Shown: in pieces, positions 18,633-26,627 of the stretch | Position numbering within the stretch: the first letter of the stretch is position 1 | Layout of the letters: each line of letters begins with the position of its first letter | Assembly: GCF_004216695.1 (NCBI RefSeq) | Contig: NZ_SGXC01000003.1 | Location: forward strand, 310,001-374,000 | Source of the DNA: Pigmentiphaga kullae | GTDB lineage: Bacteria; Pseudomonadota; Gammaproteobacteria; Burkholderiales; Burkholderiaceae_B | Direction: 5' to 3' | DNA length: 64,000 nucleotides | Notes under the pieces: model-generated | Told to the model about the DNA's origin: nothing | The model's input: only the letters and a program-made list of their open reading frames with translations | The model's database searches: none | Translations under genes and position numbers: made by a program

Positions 18633-18773
18633 CGCAGTTCGGGTAATCCTGATGGATTCCCTTGATGGTAGCGCCTGAAAAACCAGATCGCCAGAAAAAT
18701 GTTGCGATGCACAAATACGGGTCGGAACGCACCATGACGGCGCGTCCGAGACCCTGTCCTGGTGCCTTGCCGG

Positions 18774-20579
18774 TCAGATTTCCACCAGCTTGCGCTGGGC
18801 CGCGCCGGGCAGCGTGGCGAGACTCTTGCCGAGCGAGGCGCGGTAGCCGCGGGCATGAACCGTGTCGACGTATTGCCAGTCGGCGCGGATGCGTTCGGGC
18901 GTGACGGTCAGGACCATGTAGCCGCGCAGGCTGGTGTCGGCGTACTTCAGGCTGCCAGCCCACTTGCTGCCCGCGGGCAGGGTGGACAGGTTGGCCAGGC
19001 CGGTCAGCAGGGCCGCCAACTGGGCGGGCGGCACGCCGTCGCCCAGGTATTCCTCGAAGCCGGGCGAGGTCACCGACGAAGCGGCGAACTCCACGCCCAC
19101 GGCGTTGCCGTCCTGGTCGCGCAGGTCGCTGGCCCAGGCGTTGTGGGTATCCCCGGCCAGCACGACCAGGTTCTTGTCCAACTGGCGCGCCATGCCCAGC
19201 ACGGTCTCGCGCGCGGCCCAGTAGCCGTCCCACGAGTCGAGGTTGTACGGGATGCAGGGCATGGCCAGGACGGCGCGTTCCTGCGCGGTCAGGGTCGGAT
19301 CGCCGGCCTGCTGCCGGGCCACCAGCCGGGCATAGGCGGCGGGGTCCATCGCGAACTGGGCGGGGATCTCGACGTCGCCCAGTTGGCCGGTCGAGGCCAG
19401 CAGGCCGAGCAGGACCGGCATGGGCAGGTGCACCGGCGCCATCAGCACCTGCTGGCCCAGGACCTGCCAGGTCGCGCTCGATGCGGCCATGCGGTCGCGC
19501 AGCCAGGTGGTCTGGGCCTGCCCCATCAGTTGCCGGCCAGGGGCGGCAACGTCGGCGGTGAACGCGGCGGCGAACTGCGCGAGCCCGGCGGCGGGATCGG
19601 GGCTGCCGAGCAGCGCGCCGAAGTAGCTGGTATAGGACAACTGTTTGGCGCGGGCCAGCACGCGTGTGTCGAGCATGTGCAGCGACAGCAGGTTGCCGAA
19701 GTCGAAGCTGCGGTAGATGACGTTGGGGGCCGACTGCGGACGCGTGGGCAGCCACTCGTGGTAGGCGCGCACCGCGGCTGCCTTGCGCAGCGCGAAGTCG
19801 CCCTCGGTATCGGGCTGGTGGTTCTCGGCGCCGCTCTCCCAGGTGTCGTTGGCGATCTCGTGGTCGTCCCAGACGGCGATGAAGGGCAGGGCGGCATGCA
19901 CGGCCTGCAGGTCGGGATCACTGCGGTACTGGGCATAGCGGCGGCGGTAGTCCGCCAGCGAGACGATTTCGTTGGCCGGCTCGGACGGCCGGCCCATGGC
20001 CTGGGCCTGCTCCGAGGCATAACCGTCGCGGCCGTATTCGTAGATGTAGTCGCCCAGGTGGACGGCGACATCCAGGTCGCCGCGCCTGGCGGCCTCGGCA
20101 TAGACGTGGAAATAGCCGGCGGGGTAGTTGGAACAGGAGAAGACCACCAGCTTGACCTGCTTGACCGGGCCGGTGGGCAGGGTGCGGGTGCGGCCGACGC
20201 CGGAGGTCTTGTCTTCGTGCTTGAAGCGGTACCAGTAGGACGTGCCCGCCGCGAGGCCGGTGACGTCGACCTTGACGGTGTGGTCCTGGTCGGCGCGGGC
20301 GCTGGTCGACCCGCTCTTGGCGATGTTCTGGAAGGCTTCGTCGGTAGCCATTTCCCACTTGATGTCGACGTCGCCGCCGCCGGCCGGGACGGCGCGGGTC
20401 CAGATGACGACGCGGTCGGCCAGCGGATCGCCGCTGGCCACGCCATGGGTGAAGCTGACGTCGACGGGATGGTCATCGTCGCCGCCGCCGCAGGCGGCCA
20501 GGGCCAGGGAGGAAGCGGCGCCGGCGCCGCTCAAGGCGACGCCGCGCAGGAAGCGGCGGCGGGCAAGAGTATCGGTCAT
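18774..20579 (-). CDS. PhoD-like alkaline phosphatase / phosphodiesterase
   Basis: A 601-residue secreted metallophosphoesterase. The N-terminus has a Tat motif RRRFLRG and then a lipobox-like LALAAC, so export in folded form and perhaps lipidation are expected. A PhoD N-terminal domain (about 40-140) precedes the metallophosphatase core, which shows VHLGDYIYEYG, VWDDHEIANDTW and LAGDTHNAW motifs for metal binding. PhoD enzymes hydrolyse phosphate mono- and diesters and usually bind Ca and Fe. The length is somewhat above the Bacillus enzyme. No Pho box was recognised in the 89-base gap upstream. Confidence 0.93.
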   Translation of the reverse strand: MTDTLARRRFLRGVALSGAGAASSLALAACGGGDDDHPVDVSFTHGVASGDPLADRVVIWTRAVPAGGGDVDIKWEMATDEAFQNIAKSGSTSARADQDHTVKVDVTGLAAGTSYWYRFKHEDKTSGVGRTRTLPTGPVKQVKLVVFSCSNYPAGYFHVYAEAARRGDLDVAVHLGDYIYEYGRDGYASEQAQAMGRPSEPANEIVSLADYRRRYAQYRSDPDLQAVHAALPFIAVWDDHEIANDTWESGAENHQPDTEGDFALRKAAAVRAYHEWLPTRPQSAPNVIYRSFDFGNLLSLHMLDTRVLARAKQLSYTSYFGALLGSPDPAAGLAQFAAAFTADVAAPGRQLMGQAQTTWLRDRMAASSATWQVLGQQVLMAPVHLPMPVLLGLLASTGQLGDVEIPAQFAMDPAAYARLVARQQAGDPTLTAQERAVLAMPCIPYNLDSWDGYWAARETVLGMARQLDKNLVVLAGDTHNAWASDLRDQDGNAVGVEFAASSVTSPGFEEYLGDGVPPAQLAALLTGLANLSTLPAGSKWAGSLKYADTSLRGYMVLTVTPERIRADWQYVDTVHARGYRASLGKSLATLPGAAQRKLVEI

Positions 20580-20668
20580 GTTCGTCGTGTTCGCGTGGGG
20601 GAGACGCCGGGCAGGCTACCCGCCGCGGGTGACAACGAAGTGAACGATCCGCGCCGCCGCGCGGCGGG

Positions 20669-21094
20669 TCAGACTACCGTGAGCGTGACGTCGATGTTGC
20701 CGCGGGTCGCGTTGGAGTACGGGCACACGACGTGGGCCTTCTGCACCAGCGATTCGGCCGTGGCGCGCTCCAGGCCCGGCAGGGAGATCCTGAGTTCCAC
20801 CTCGATCGCGAAACCGGTCGGAATGGGACCGATGCCCACCGCGCCTTCGATCTGCGTGTCCGCCGGCAGGCCGACCTTCTCCTTGGCGGCGACGAACTTC
20901 AGCGCGCCCAGGAAGCACGCCGAGTAGCCGGCCGCGAACAACTGTTCCGGGTTGGTGCCGGGGCCGCCCGCGCCGCCCAGTTCCTTGGGGGTGGACAGGC
21001 GCACGTCCAGCGCGTTGTCGGATGAGGCGGCCTTGCCGTCCCGGCCGCCGGTGGCCGTCGCGTGGGCGACGTAGAGGACTTTTTCGATGGACAT
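20669..21094 (-). CDS. ohr: Organic hydroperoxide resistance protein
   Basis: A 141-residue OsmC-superfamily thiol peroxidase that reduces organic hydroperoxides with lipoylated partners. The two redox cysteines are C60 (in [10 protein letters not shown]) and C124 (in [12 protein letters not shown]). The start [20 protein letters not shown] is the Ohr hallmark, and an AGGAG lies in front of the ATG at 21094. It is transcribed from the 156-base gap to the MarR-type OhrR gene in the same direction. The length equals characterised Ohr proteins. Confidence 0.96.
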   Translation of the reverse strand: MSIEKVLYVAHATATGGRDGKAASSDNALDVRLSTPKELGGAGGPGTNPEQLFAAGYSACFLGALKFVAAKEKVGLPADTQIEGAVGIGPIPTGFAIEVELRISLPGLERATAESLVQKAHVVCPYSNATRGNIDVTLTVV

Positions 21095-21171
21095 GATGAA
21101 ACTCCTGGAAGGGCTCGCAGAGCCATGGTGGCGGTTGGGGATGTAGCCGGCCGCCACCCCGGACGGCTACA

Positions 21172-21208
21172 TGTATATTTAGCTATTTAATCGTGTGCTA
21201 TATAAATG
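21172..21208 (-). promoter_or_regulatory. AT-rich ohr control region
   Basis: This AT-rich block lies about 80-115 bases before the ohr ATG. It contains TTTAGCTATTTAATCG and GCTATATAAAT, which resemble the TAAATAGC and TTAAATCGC elements in front of ohrR. A shared OhrR operator is likely, although the dyad here is imperfect. Confidence 0.45.
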
Positions 21209-21250
21209 CCGTGACATGTCATGCGGATCTCCGTATGGGCTGCCATGTAC

Positions 21251-21712
21251 TCAGCCGTTCTTCAACAGGCTGTCCCGCAGGGCCTCCAATTGCTGCTTGG
21301 TGGCGGCGAGCTGGGCGGGGGTGCATGCGCTGGCGCACAGGACGGCGGAAGGAACCGAAGCGGCCTTGGCCTTGAGCGCCCGGCCTTTCGGCGTCAGCGT
21401 GACGAGCACCTGGCGTTCGTCTTCCTTGCCGCGCGTGCGGGCGATCAATTCCATGGCCTGGAGCCGCTTGAGCAGGGGCGTCAACGTGGCGGAATCCAGG
21501 AACAGCCGCTGGCCCAGCTCGGAAACCGTCAGGCCGTCCCGTTCCCATAGCACCAGCATGGCCAGGTACTGGGGATAGGTCAGCTCCAGCTTGCCCAGCA
21601 ACCGGCGGTAGAGCTTGTTCATCGCCAGGTTGGTGGAATACAGCGCGAAGCAGAGCTGGCTGTCCAGCGACAGCGGCGCGGACTTGGCGGCGGCCTGGGG
21701 TTTCGTGTTCAT
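21251..21712 (-). CDS. ohrR: MarR-family organic peroxide sensor OhrR
   Basis: A 153-residue winged-helix repressor. The peroxide-sensing cysteine is C21 in the QLCFALYSTNLAMNKLYR helix, exactly as in OhrR. The DNA-reading part is about residues 60-100 (LTVSELGQRLFLDSATLTPLLKRL). Two further cysteines near residues 125-129 (LCASACTP) could form the resolving partner of a 2-Cys OhrR. It should repress ohr and itself until oxidised by organic hydroperoxide. The ATG at 21712 is 23 bases from a perfect palindrome. Confidence 0.93.
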   Translation of the reverse strand: MNTKPQAAAKSAPLSLDSQLCFALYSTNLAMNKLYRRLLGKLELTYPQYLAMLVLWERDGLTVSELGQRLFLDSATLTPLLKRLQAMELIARTRGKEDERQVLVTLTPKGRALKAKAASVPSAVLCASACTPAQLAATKQQLEALRDSLLKNG

Positions 21713-21734
21713 GCGGGCAGTATAAATAGCAAAA

Positions 21735-21758
21735 AATTAAATCGCAAGCGATTTAATT
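21735..21758. promoter_or_regulatory. OhrR autoregulatory operator (candidate)
   Basis: A perfect inverted repeat with 11-base arms, AATTAAATCGC (21735-21745) and GCGATTTAATT (21748-21758), around an AA centre. It is immediately upstream of ohrR and surrounded by AT-rich bases (TATAAATAGC at 21721) that could form its -10. Position and symmetry fit a MarR-family dimer. Confidence 0.65.
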
Positions 21759-21792
21759 GGCGAGAGCAGGCCGCATGCCGGGTCCGACGCCG

Positions 21793-22707
21793 TCACGGCA
21801 TGGGCGGCACCGGTTCTCCCAGGACGTCCTGGATGAGCGTGCGCAGCCAGATGCTCTTGGGGTCGTCGTGGAAGCGCCGGTGCCAGTACTGCTTGAGGTC
21901 GTAGCGGCGGATGGGGAAGGGCGGTTCGATGATGCGCGCATTGGCGCTGCGCACGTGCAGCGCGGCCACCGCGCGCGGCAGCACGACGATGAGGTCGCTG
22001 TCGTTGATCAGCGTGCCCAGGCTCATGTAGTGCGAGGTGTGCAGCGCGATCTTGCGCTCGATGCCGCGGGCGGCCAGTTCCTGCTCGAACATTTCCTGGC
22101 TGCGCCCGTCGTCGCGCACCAGCACGTGGTCCATGGCCAGGAATTCGTCCAGCGTCATGCGCGGGCCTGCCAGCGGATGGGCCTGGCGCACCAGGCAGGT
22201 GAGGTCGTGCGAGTACAGCCGCTGCTGGAAGATGAAGTGGGATTGCAGGTCGGGGAAGTAGCCCAGGACCGAATCGACGCGGCCTTCATACAGAGCGCCT
22301 TCCAACTCGGCCGGCAGCAGGCCGATGGTGCGCAGCCGCGCGCCGGGCGCCTCGGCGCGTATGCGCCGGTAGAGGGCGGGCAGGAAGACCGCCTCGCCGA
22401 TCTCGCTCATGCACAGCGTCAGTTCGCCGTCGAAACGGGCCGGCGAGAACTCGGGGTTGGGCAGGATCTCGTGGTCGATGACCTGGATGACCTCGCGCGT
22501 GCGGGCGATGATGTGCTGCGCGCGCGGCGTGGCTTCCATGCGCGATCCGCGCCGCACGAACAACTGGTCGCCCAGGGATCCGCGCAGGCGCGACAGCGCG
22601 GCGCTGGCGGCCGGCTGGCTCATGGCGAGGCGCTGGGCGGCGGCGCTGACGCTGCCGGTGTCGTAGATGGCGACCAGCACGCGCAACAGATTCAGGTCGG
22701 TCTTCAT
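21793..22707 (-). CDS. LysR-family transcriptional regulator (NodD/LinR-like)
   Basis: A 304-residue LysR regulator. The HTH is in residues 5-65 (LNLLRVLVAIYDTGSVSAAA, then SQPAASAALSRLR). The effector domain starts near residue 90 (FDGELTLCMSEIGE) and ends with HRRFHDDPKSIWLR, a C-terminal pattern of the NodD/LinR/PcpR-like group that often controls aromatic catabolism. It is divergent from an ABC-type binding protein and Rieske oxygenase, with a symmetrical site between them, so it probably controls that operon. Confidence 0.92.
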   Translation of the reverse strand: MKTDLNLLRVLVAIYDTGSVSAAAQRLAMSQPAASAALSRLRGSLGDQLFVRRGSRMEATPRAQHIIARTREVIQVIDHEILPNPEFSPARFDGELTLCMSEIGEAVFLPALYRRIRAEAPGARLRTIGLLPAELEGALYEGRVDSVLGYFPDLQSHFIFQQRLYSHDLTCLVRQAHPLAGPRMTLDEFLAMDHVLVRDDGRSQEMFEQELAARGIERKIALHTSHYMSLGTLINDSDLIVVLPRAVAALHVRSANARIIEPPFPIRRYDLKQYWHRRFHDDPKSIWLRTLIQDVLGEPVPPMP

Positions 22708-22731
22708 GCGGCGGATATTATCTAAAAATCA

Positions 22732-22760
22732 AATAGTCGATATTGAAAATATTTGCTATT
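22732..22760. promoter_or_regulatory. Symmetrical LysR binding site (candidate)
   Basis: Four blocks form an interrupted dyad: AATAG (22732-22736), ATATT (22740-22744), AATAT (22748-22752) and CTATT (22756-22760), each separated by three bases. Outer and inner pairs are both perfect reverse complements. It lies 25 bases before the LysR ATG and about 90 bases before the binding-protein ATG, the normal place for a LysR autoregulatory/activation site. Confidence 0.6.
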
Positions 22761-22850
22761 GAAATTCTGTCGGTGCCGGTAGATTGCTGGCTGAGCCCCG
22801 GCTTGGGGCCATCCAAGAACGAGGCGCCAGGCGCCGACAGGAGACGATGC

Positions 22851-24014
22851 ATGCAAGCAAGATATCCGCTGGCCGCGGCGCTGGCCTGGGCATGCCTGGC
22901 TTCGGGGGCGCAGGCCCAGGTCAGGATCGGTTTCATGGGAGAGCTGTCCGGTCCGCAGGCGATGCTGGGCCAGGACATGTACGACGGCTTCATGCTGGCG
23001 GTGGAACAGGAAGGAGGCAAGCTGGGCGGCATTCCCGTGGCCATCGTGCGCCGGGACAGCCAGCTCAAGCCCGAGGTCGCCACGCAGATCGCCGACGAAT
23101 TGATCGAACGCGAGAAAGTGGCGCTGGTGGCCGGCATGACCTTCTCGAACGTGGCGATGGCGGTGACCCGCAAGTTCGCCGCGGCGCAGGTATTCATGGT
23201 GTCGGGCAACGCCGGGCCGTCGCCCACGGCCGGGTCCGCCTGCTCGCCTTTCTTCTTTTCGGCGGCCAAGCAGAACGACCAGTTCGCCGAGGCCAGCGGC
23301 ACCTATGCCAGGCAGCAGGGCTATGCGCGCGTGATCGCGCTCGCGCCCAACTACCAGGCCGGCAAGGATTTCGTGGCCGGTTTCAAGCGCAACTACGGCC
23401 AGCCGCTGGCCGACGAGATCTACACCCCGCTGGCCCAGCTGGATTTCTCGGCCGAGATCACCCGCATCGCGGCCGCGCGGCCGGACGCCGTCTATGCGTT
23501 CTACCCGGGCGCCAACGGCGTGGCCTTCGTCCGGGCCTACGGGCAGGCGGGCTTGCTGGGCAAGATCCCGCTGCTGACCAATGCGGCGGCCGACGGCACC
23601 AATCTGCCCGCTCTCAAGGAAGCCGCGCTGGGCGTGTTCAACAGCAGCAACTGGGGGCCGGACCTGCCCAACGCCGAGAACCGGCAGTTCGTCGCGGCCT
23701 TCGAGGCGAAGTACGGCCGCATTCCGTCCGAGTACGCGGCGCAGTCCTACGACTCCGCCCGGCTGATCGGCTCGGCGCTGAAGGCCACCGGCGGCAAGGT
23801 GGACGACAAGCAGGCCCTGGGCAAGGCCTTGCGCGCGGCCGATTTCAAGTCGGTGCGCGGCAACTTCCGCTTCAACACCAACAACTATCCGATCCAGGAT
23901 TTCTACATGTTCGTGGCCGCGCGCGATGCCCAGGGGCGGGTCAGCCTGAAGACCGTGTCCAAGCCCTTGTCCGACGCCAAGGACAGTTTCCACGCGCAAT
24001 GCCGCATGTCGTGA
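22851..24014 (+). CDS. ABC transporter substrate-binding protein (Leu/Ile/Val type)
   Basis: A 387-residue periplasmic binding protein of the Peripla_BP_6 family. A Sec signal peptide ends near residue 22 (ASGAQAQV). The mature part begins VRIGFMGELSGPQAMLGQDMYDG, the usual start of branched-chain amino acid or aromatic acid receptors. A CAGGAGACG ribosome site precedes the ATG. No permease or ATPase gene is nearby, so it must use components encoded elsewhere or act as a sensor. It is seven bases upstream of the Rieske oxygenase, suggesting the ligand is the oxygenase substrate, perhaps a methoxybenzoate-type aromatic acid. Confidence 0.9.
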   Translation: MQARYPLAAALAWACLASGAQAQVRIGFMGELSGPQAMLGQDMYDGFMLAVEQEGGKLGGIPVAIVRRDSQLKPEVATQIADELIEREKVALVAGMTFSNVAMAVTRKFAAAQVFMVSGNAGPSPTAGSACSPFFFSAAKQNDQFAEASGTYARQQGYARVIALAPNYQAGKDFVAGFKRNYGQPLADEIYTPLAQLDFSAEITRIAAARPDAVYAFYPGANGVAFVRAYGQAGLLGKIPLLTNAAADGTNLPALKEAALGVFNSSNWGPDLPNAENRQFVAAFEAKYGRIPSEYAAQSYDSARLIGSALKATGGKVDDKQALGKALRAADFKSVRGNFRFNTNNYPIQDFYMFVAARDAQGRVSLKTVSKPLSDAKDSFHAQCRMS

Positions 24015-24021
24015 GGATGGC

Positions 24022-25050
24022 ATGGAGTTCCTGAGGAATTGTTGGTACATGGCGGGCTGGAGCGAGGAGCTCCCCGCCGGGGCGCTGTTGTCGCGCACTT
24101 TCCTGGAGCAGCCGGTCGTGCTGTTTCGCCGGCAGGACGGCGCACCCGTCGCCCTGCTGGACCGCTGCCCGCACCGCGTGGCGCCGCTCAGCCGCGGTAC
24201 GCTGGCGGGCGACACGCTGCGCTGCATCTATCACGGCCTGCGCTTCGATGCCCACGGGCGCTGCGTGGAGAACCCGCACGGCGCCATCCCGGCCAAGGCC
24301 AGCGTGCCGGCCTTCCCGATGGCCGAGCGCGACGGCGTGCTGTGGATCTGGATGGGCACGCCGGACGCCGCCGACACCGCCCGCGTGCCCGATCTGGGCC
24401 ACATGGCGCGCGTGCCCGCCACGGCGCAGTCGCGTGGCGCCATGCCGTCCGCCTGTCATTACCAATTGATCGTCGACAACGTCGCCGATCTCAGCCATGT
24501 CGAGTACCTGCACGCGACCACGCTGGGCGGCGGGGCCTTCGTCGAGAATCGTCCCGTCGTGTCCGAGCAGGGCACCGAGGTGGTCATCGAGTTGCGCAGC
24601 CAGGGGCAGCCCGCGCCGCCGGTCTACGACCGTTTCCTGCCGCAACCCGGCGTGCCCGTGGACTTCGTCAATCGCGTGACCTGGTATCCGGCCGGACTGC
24701 TCAAGCTGGACATCAGTGTCACGCCCATGGGCGCGCCGCCGGAGCAGGGGCTGCGGACCTTCAACGCCCACATCGTCACGCCCGAGACGCGCACGTCGTC
24801 CCACTATTGGTATTGGCTGACGCGCGAATACCGGCAGGACGACGAGGACATGACCCGGCTGCGGCATGCGCTGATGACGCGCGTCTTCGTCGAGGAGGAC
24901 AAGCCCGTCATCGAGGCGCAGCAGCGGCTGCTGGGAACCGCCGACCTGTTCGACGCCCAGCCGGTGCTGCTGGCCACCGACACGGGCTCGATCCGCATCC
25001 GCCGGGTCCTGAAGCAGTTGCTCGCGCAGGAGGGCGGCCCGGCGGCCTGA
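24022..25050 (+). CDS. Rieske non-haem iron oxygenase, vanillate O-demethylase type
   Basis: A 342-residue oxygenase alpha-subunit. The Rieske [2Fe-2S] ligands are C49/H51 (RCPHRVAPL) and C68/H71 (CIYHGL). The mononuclear iron site is in DNVADLSHVEYLH (H159, H164, with acidic ligand further on). The size and N-terminus NCWYMAGWSEEL match VanA/dicamba-demethylase-like enzymes that remove O-methyl groups from aromatic acids. The partner reductase is missing here; the VanB-like reductase at 50179 lies 25 kb away. It probably forms an operon with the preceding binding protein under LysR control. Confidence 0.92.
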   Translation: MEFLRNCWYMAGWSEELPAGALLSRTFLEQPVVLFRRQDGAPVALLDRCPHRVAPLSRGTLAGDTLRCIYHGLRFDAHGRCVENPHGAIPAKASVPAFPMAERDGVLWIWMGTPDAADTARVPDLGHMARVPATAQSRGAMPSACHYQLIVDNVADLSHVEYLHATTLGGGAFVENRPVVSEQGTEVVIELRSQGQPAPPVYDRFLPQPGVPVDFVNRVTWYPAGLLKLDISVTPMGAPPEQGLRTFNAHIVTPETRTSSHYWYWLTREYRQDDEDMTRLRHALMTRVFVEEDKPVIEAQQRLLGTADLFDAQPVLLATDTGSIRIRRVLKQLLAQEGGPAA

Positions 25051-25148
25051 GCGCCGCGGTGTCGCGCCCCAGGAACGGTTCGTCCGGCTGATTGCAACAT
25101 CGCCCCGCCCGCGTCGCGTCTGGGGATTCCGGCCGCAGGCCGGCCTGG

Positions 25149-25170
25149 ACATACGTTTGATTACGTATGT
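25149..25170. promoter_or_regulatory. 22-base inverted repeat upstream of rcnB-like gene
   Basis: Perfect 8-base arms ACATACGT (25149-25156) and ACGTATGT (25163-25170) around TTGATT. A second smaller dyad GCAAT/ATTGC follows (25172-25189). The 233-base gap (25051-25283) is otherwise without a gene. With no T-run it is unlikely to be a terminator, so an operator for the next gene is the better guess. Confidence 0.5.
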
Positions 25171-25283
25171 AGCAATGTATCAATATTGCCGCGGTGTACA
25201 GTCAGCTTGCCGAAAGCCAAGTGTGCAGGCTCTCCTTGCAGGGGGGCGGCACAGGCGGCGTCGGAACAGAAGGAACCGACATC

Positions 25284-25712
25284 ATGATCAAGAAAACGCT
25301 GGTGATTGCGATGGCCTGTGCCGGCCTCGCCCTGGGCACTGCGGCCCAGGCCAAGGGAGACCGCTGGGAGCGTGGCCACGGTCACGGGCACTACGACAAG
25401 CATGACCGGGGCGACCACCGCCGTTGGGACGATCGCCGCCGCGACCGCGATTATCGCCATGGCTATCGCGACGGCTACCGCGACGCGCCGCGCGTCGTCC
25501 ATCGCGGCTGGGCGCCGCCTCCGCCGCACCGCTGGGCGCGAGGCGACCGCCTGCCCAACTACCATCGCGGCGGTTATTATGTCGTGAACGACTGGCACTC
25601 CCATCGGCTCTATCGGCCGCAGCCGGGCTACCAGTGGGTGCGGATGGGGTCCGAGTACCTGCTGGTCGCGATCGCTTCCGGCGTGATCGCCAGCATCATC
25701 CTCAACAACTGA
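25284..25712 (+). CDS. RcnB-like periplasmic protein
   Basis: A 142-residue exported protein. A clear Sec signal (residues 1-23, ending TAAQA) is followed by a strikingly His/Asp/Arg-rich stretch (about 24-75) that could bind metal. Next comes the RcnB signature (RGDRLPNYHRGGYYVVNDWHS) with LYRPQPGYQWVRMGSEYLLVA, and a short hydrophobic C-terminus. RcnB in E. coli is a periplasmic protein involved in nickel/cobalt homeostasis; many homologues have unknown roles. AAGGAACC precedes the ATG. A 22-base inverted repeat lies 114 bases upstream and may bind its regulator. Confidence 0.85.
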   Translation: MIKKTLVIAMACAGLALGTAAQAKGDRWERGHGHGHYDKHDRGDHRRWDDRRRDRDYRHGYRDGYRDAPRVVHRGWAPPPPHRWARGDRLPNYHRGGYYVVNDWHSHRLYRPQPGYQWVRMGSEYLLVAIASGVIASIILNN

Positions 25713-25748
25713 CCACCCCTGTCCGCAAGGACATTGGAGCGGGATTCC

Positions 25749-26609
25749 ATGTCCATGCGGCATACGCGCCTGGCGGCGCGCGCGGCGGTCCTGGCGCTGG
25801 CGGCGGCGACGCCGCTGTCGGCGCAGACCATCCTCCACACTGAGAAATCGGCTTTCGAGGACATCGTCGTCTACGAGTCCCGGGGCGAGCGCTGCATGAA
25901 GTTCGGCAGCGTGCAGGCGCCCGGGCGCCAGACCTGCCAGTTGCCGGCGCGGCCCGAGGAACTGCTGTTCGACTACACCCGGATGATGATGGCCTCGCTG
26001 TACCTGCGCCCCGATCCGCGCCGCATCCTGGTGATCGGCCTGGGCGGCGGCAGCCTGCCCATGGCGCTGGCCAGGGTCGTGCCCCAGGCCCGCATCGACG
26101 TGGTCGAGATCGACCCCGCGGTGGCCCGCGTGGCCGAACGCTACTTCGGTTTCCGGACGGGGCCGGCCATGCGGGTGGAAGTGGCCGACGGGCGCGCTTT
26201 CGTGCAGGCGGCCGCCCGGCGCGGCGACCGCTACGACATCGTCATGCTCGATGCCTTCGACGAGACCTATATCCCCCGGCATCTGTCCACTGTGGAATTC
26301 ATCCGCGAGGTGCGATCCATCCTGCGGTCCGATGGCGTGCTCGCGGCGAACACGTTCGCCTCCAGCGGCTCGTACGCCAACGAATCGGCGACCTATGCCG
26401 AGGTGTTCGGGCCGTTCTACAACCTGCGCAGCGCCAATCGGGTCGTGCTGGCCTCGGCCGGCGCGCTGCCCGGCCAGGACGAGGTGGCGGCGCGGGCCCG
26501 CGCGCTGCAACCCACCCTGGCGCCCATGGGCATCGACCCCGCGCGCCTGCTGCCGATGTTCTCGACCCGCCCCGACTGGCCGCCGGACGCGCGGCCGCTG
26601 CGCGACTGA
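25749..26609 (+). CDS. Exported spermidine-synthase-fold protein
   Basis: A 286-residue protein with an N-terminal Sec signal (cleavage after about residue 24, PLSAQ) followed by a class I methyltransferase-like spermidine synthase fold. The nucleotide-type glycine loop VIGLGGGSLPMALA and the DVVEIDPAVARVAE acidic motif are present, and MLDAFDETYIP corresponds to the catalytic region. Cytosolic spermidine synthases have no signal peptide, so a periplasmic role, or a role not in polyamine synthesis, must be considered. It starts 36 bases after the RcnB-like gene and may share its transcript. Substrate unknown. Confidence 0.85.
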   Translation: MSMRHTRLAARAAVLALAAATPLSAQTILHTEKSAFEDIVVYESRGERCMKFGSVQAPGRQTCQLPARPEELLFDYTRMMMASLYLRPDPRRILVIGLGGGSLPMALARVVPQARIDVVEIDPAVARVAERYFGFRTGPAMRVEVADGRAFVQAAARRGDRYDIVMLDAFDETYIPRHLSTVEFIREVRSILRSDGVLAANTFASSGSYANESATYAEVFGPFYNLRSANRVVLASAGALPGQDEVAARARALQPTLAPMGIDPARLLPMFSTRPDWPPDARPLRD

Positions 26610-26627
26610 CGAGGCAAGGCCGCGCGA

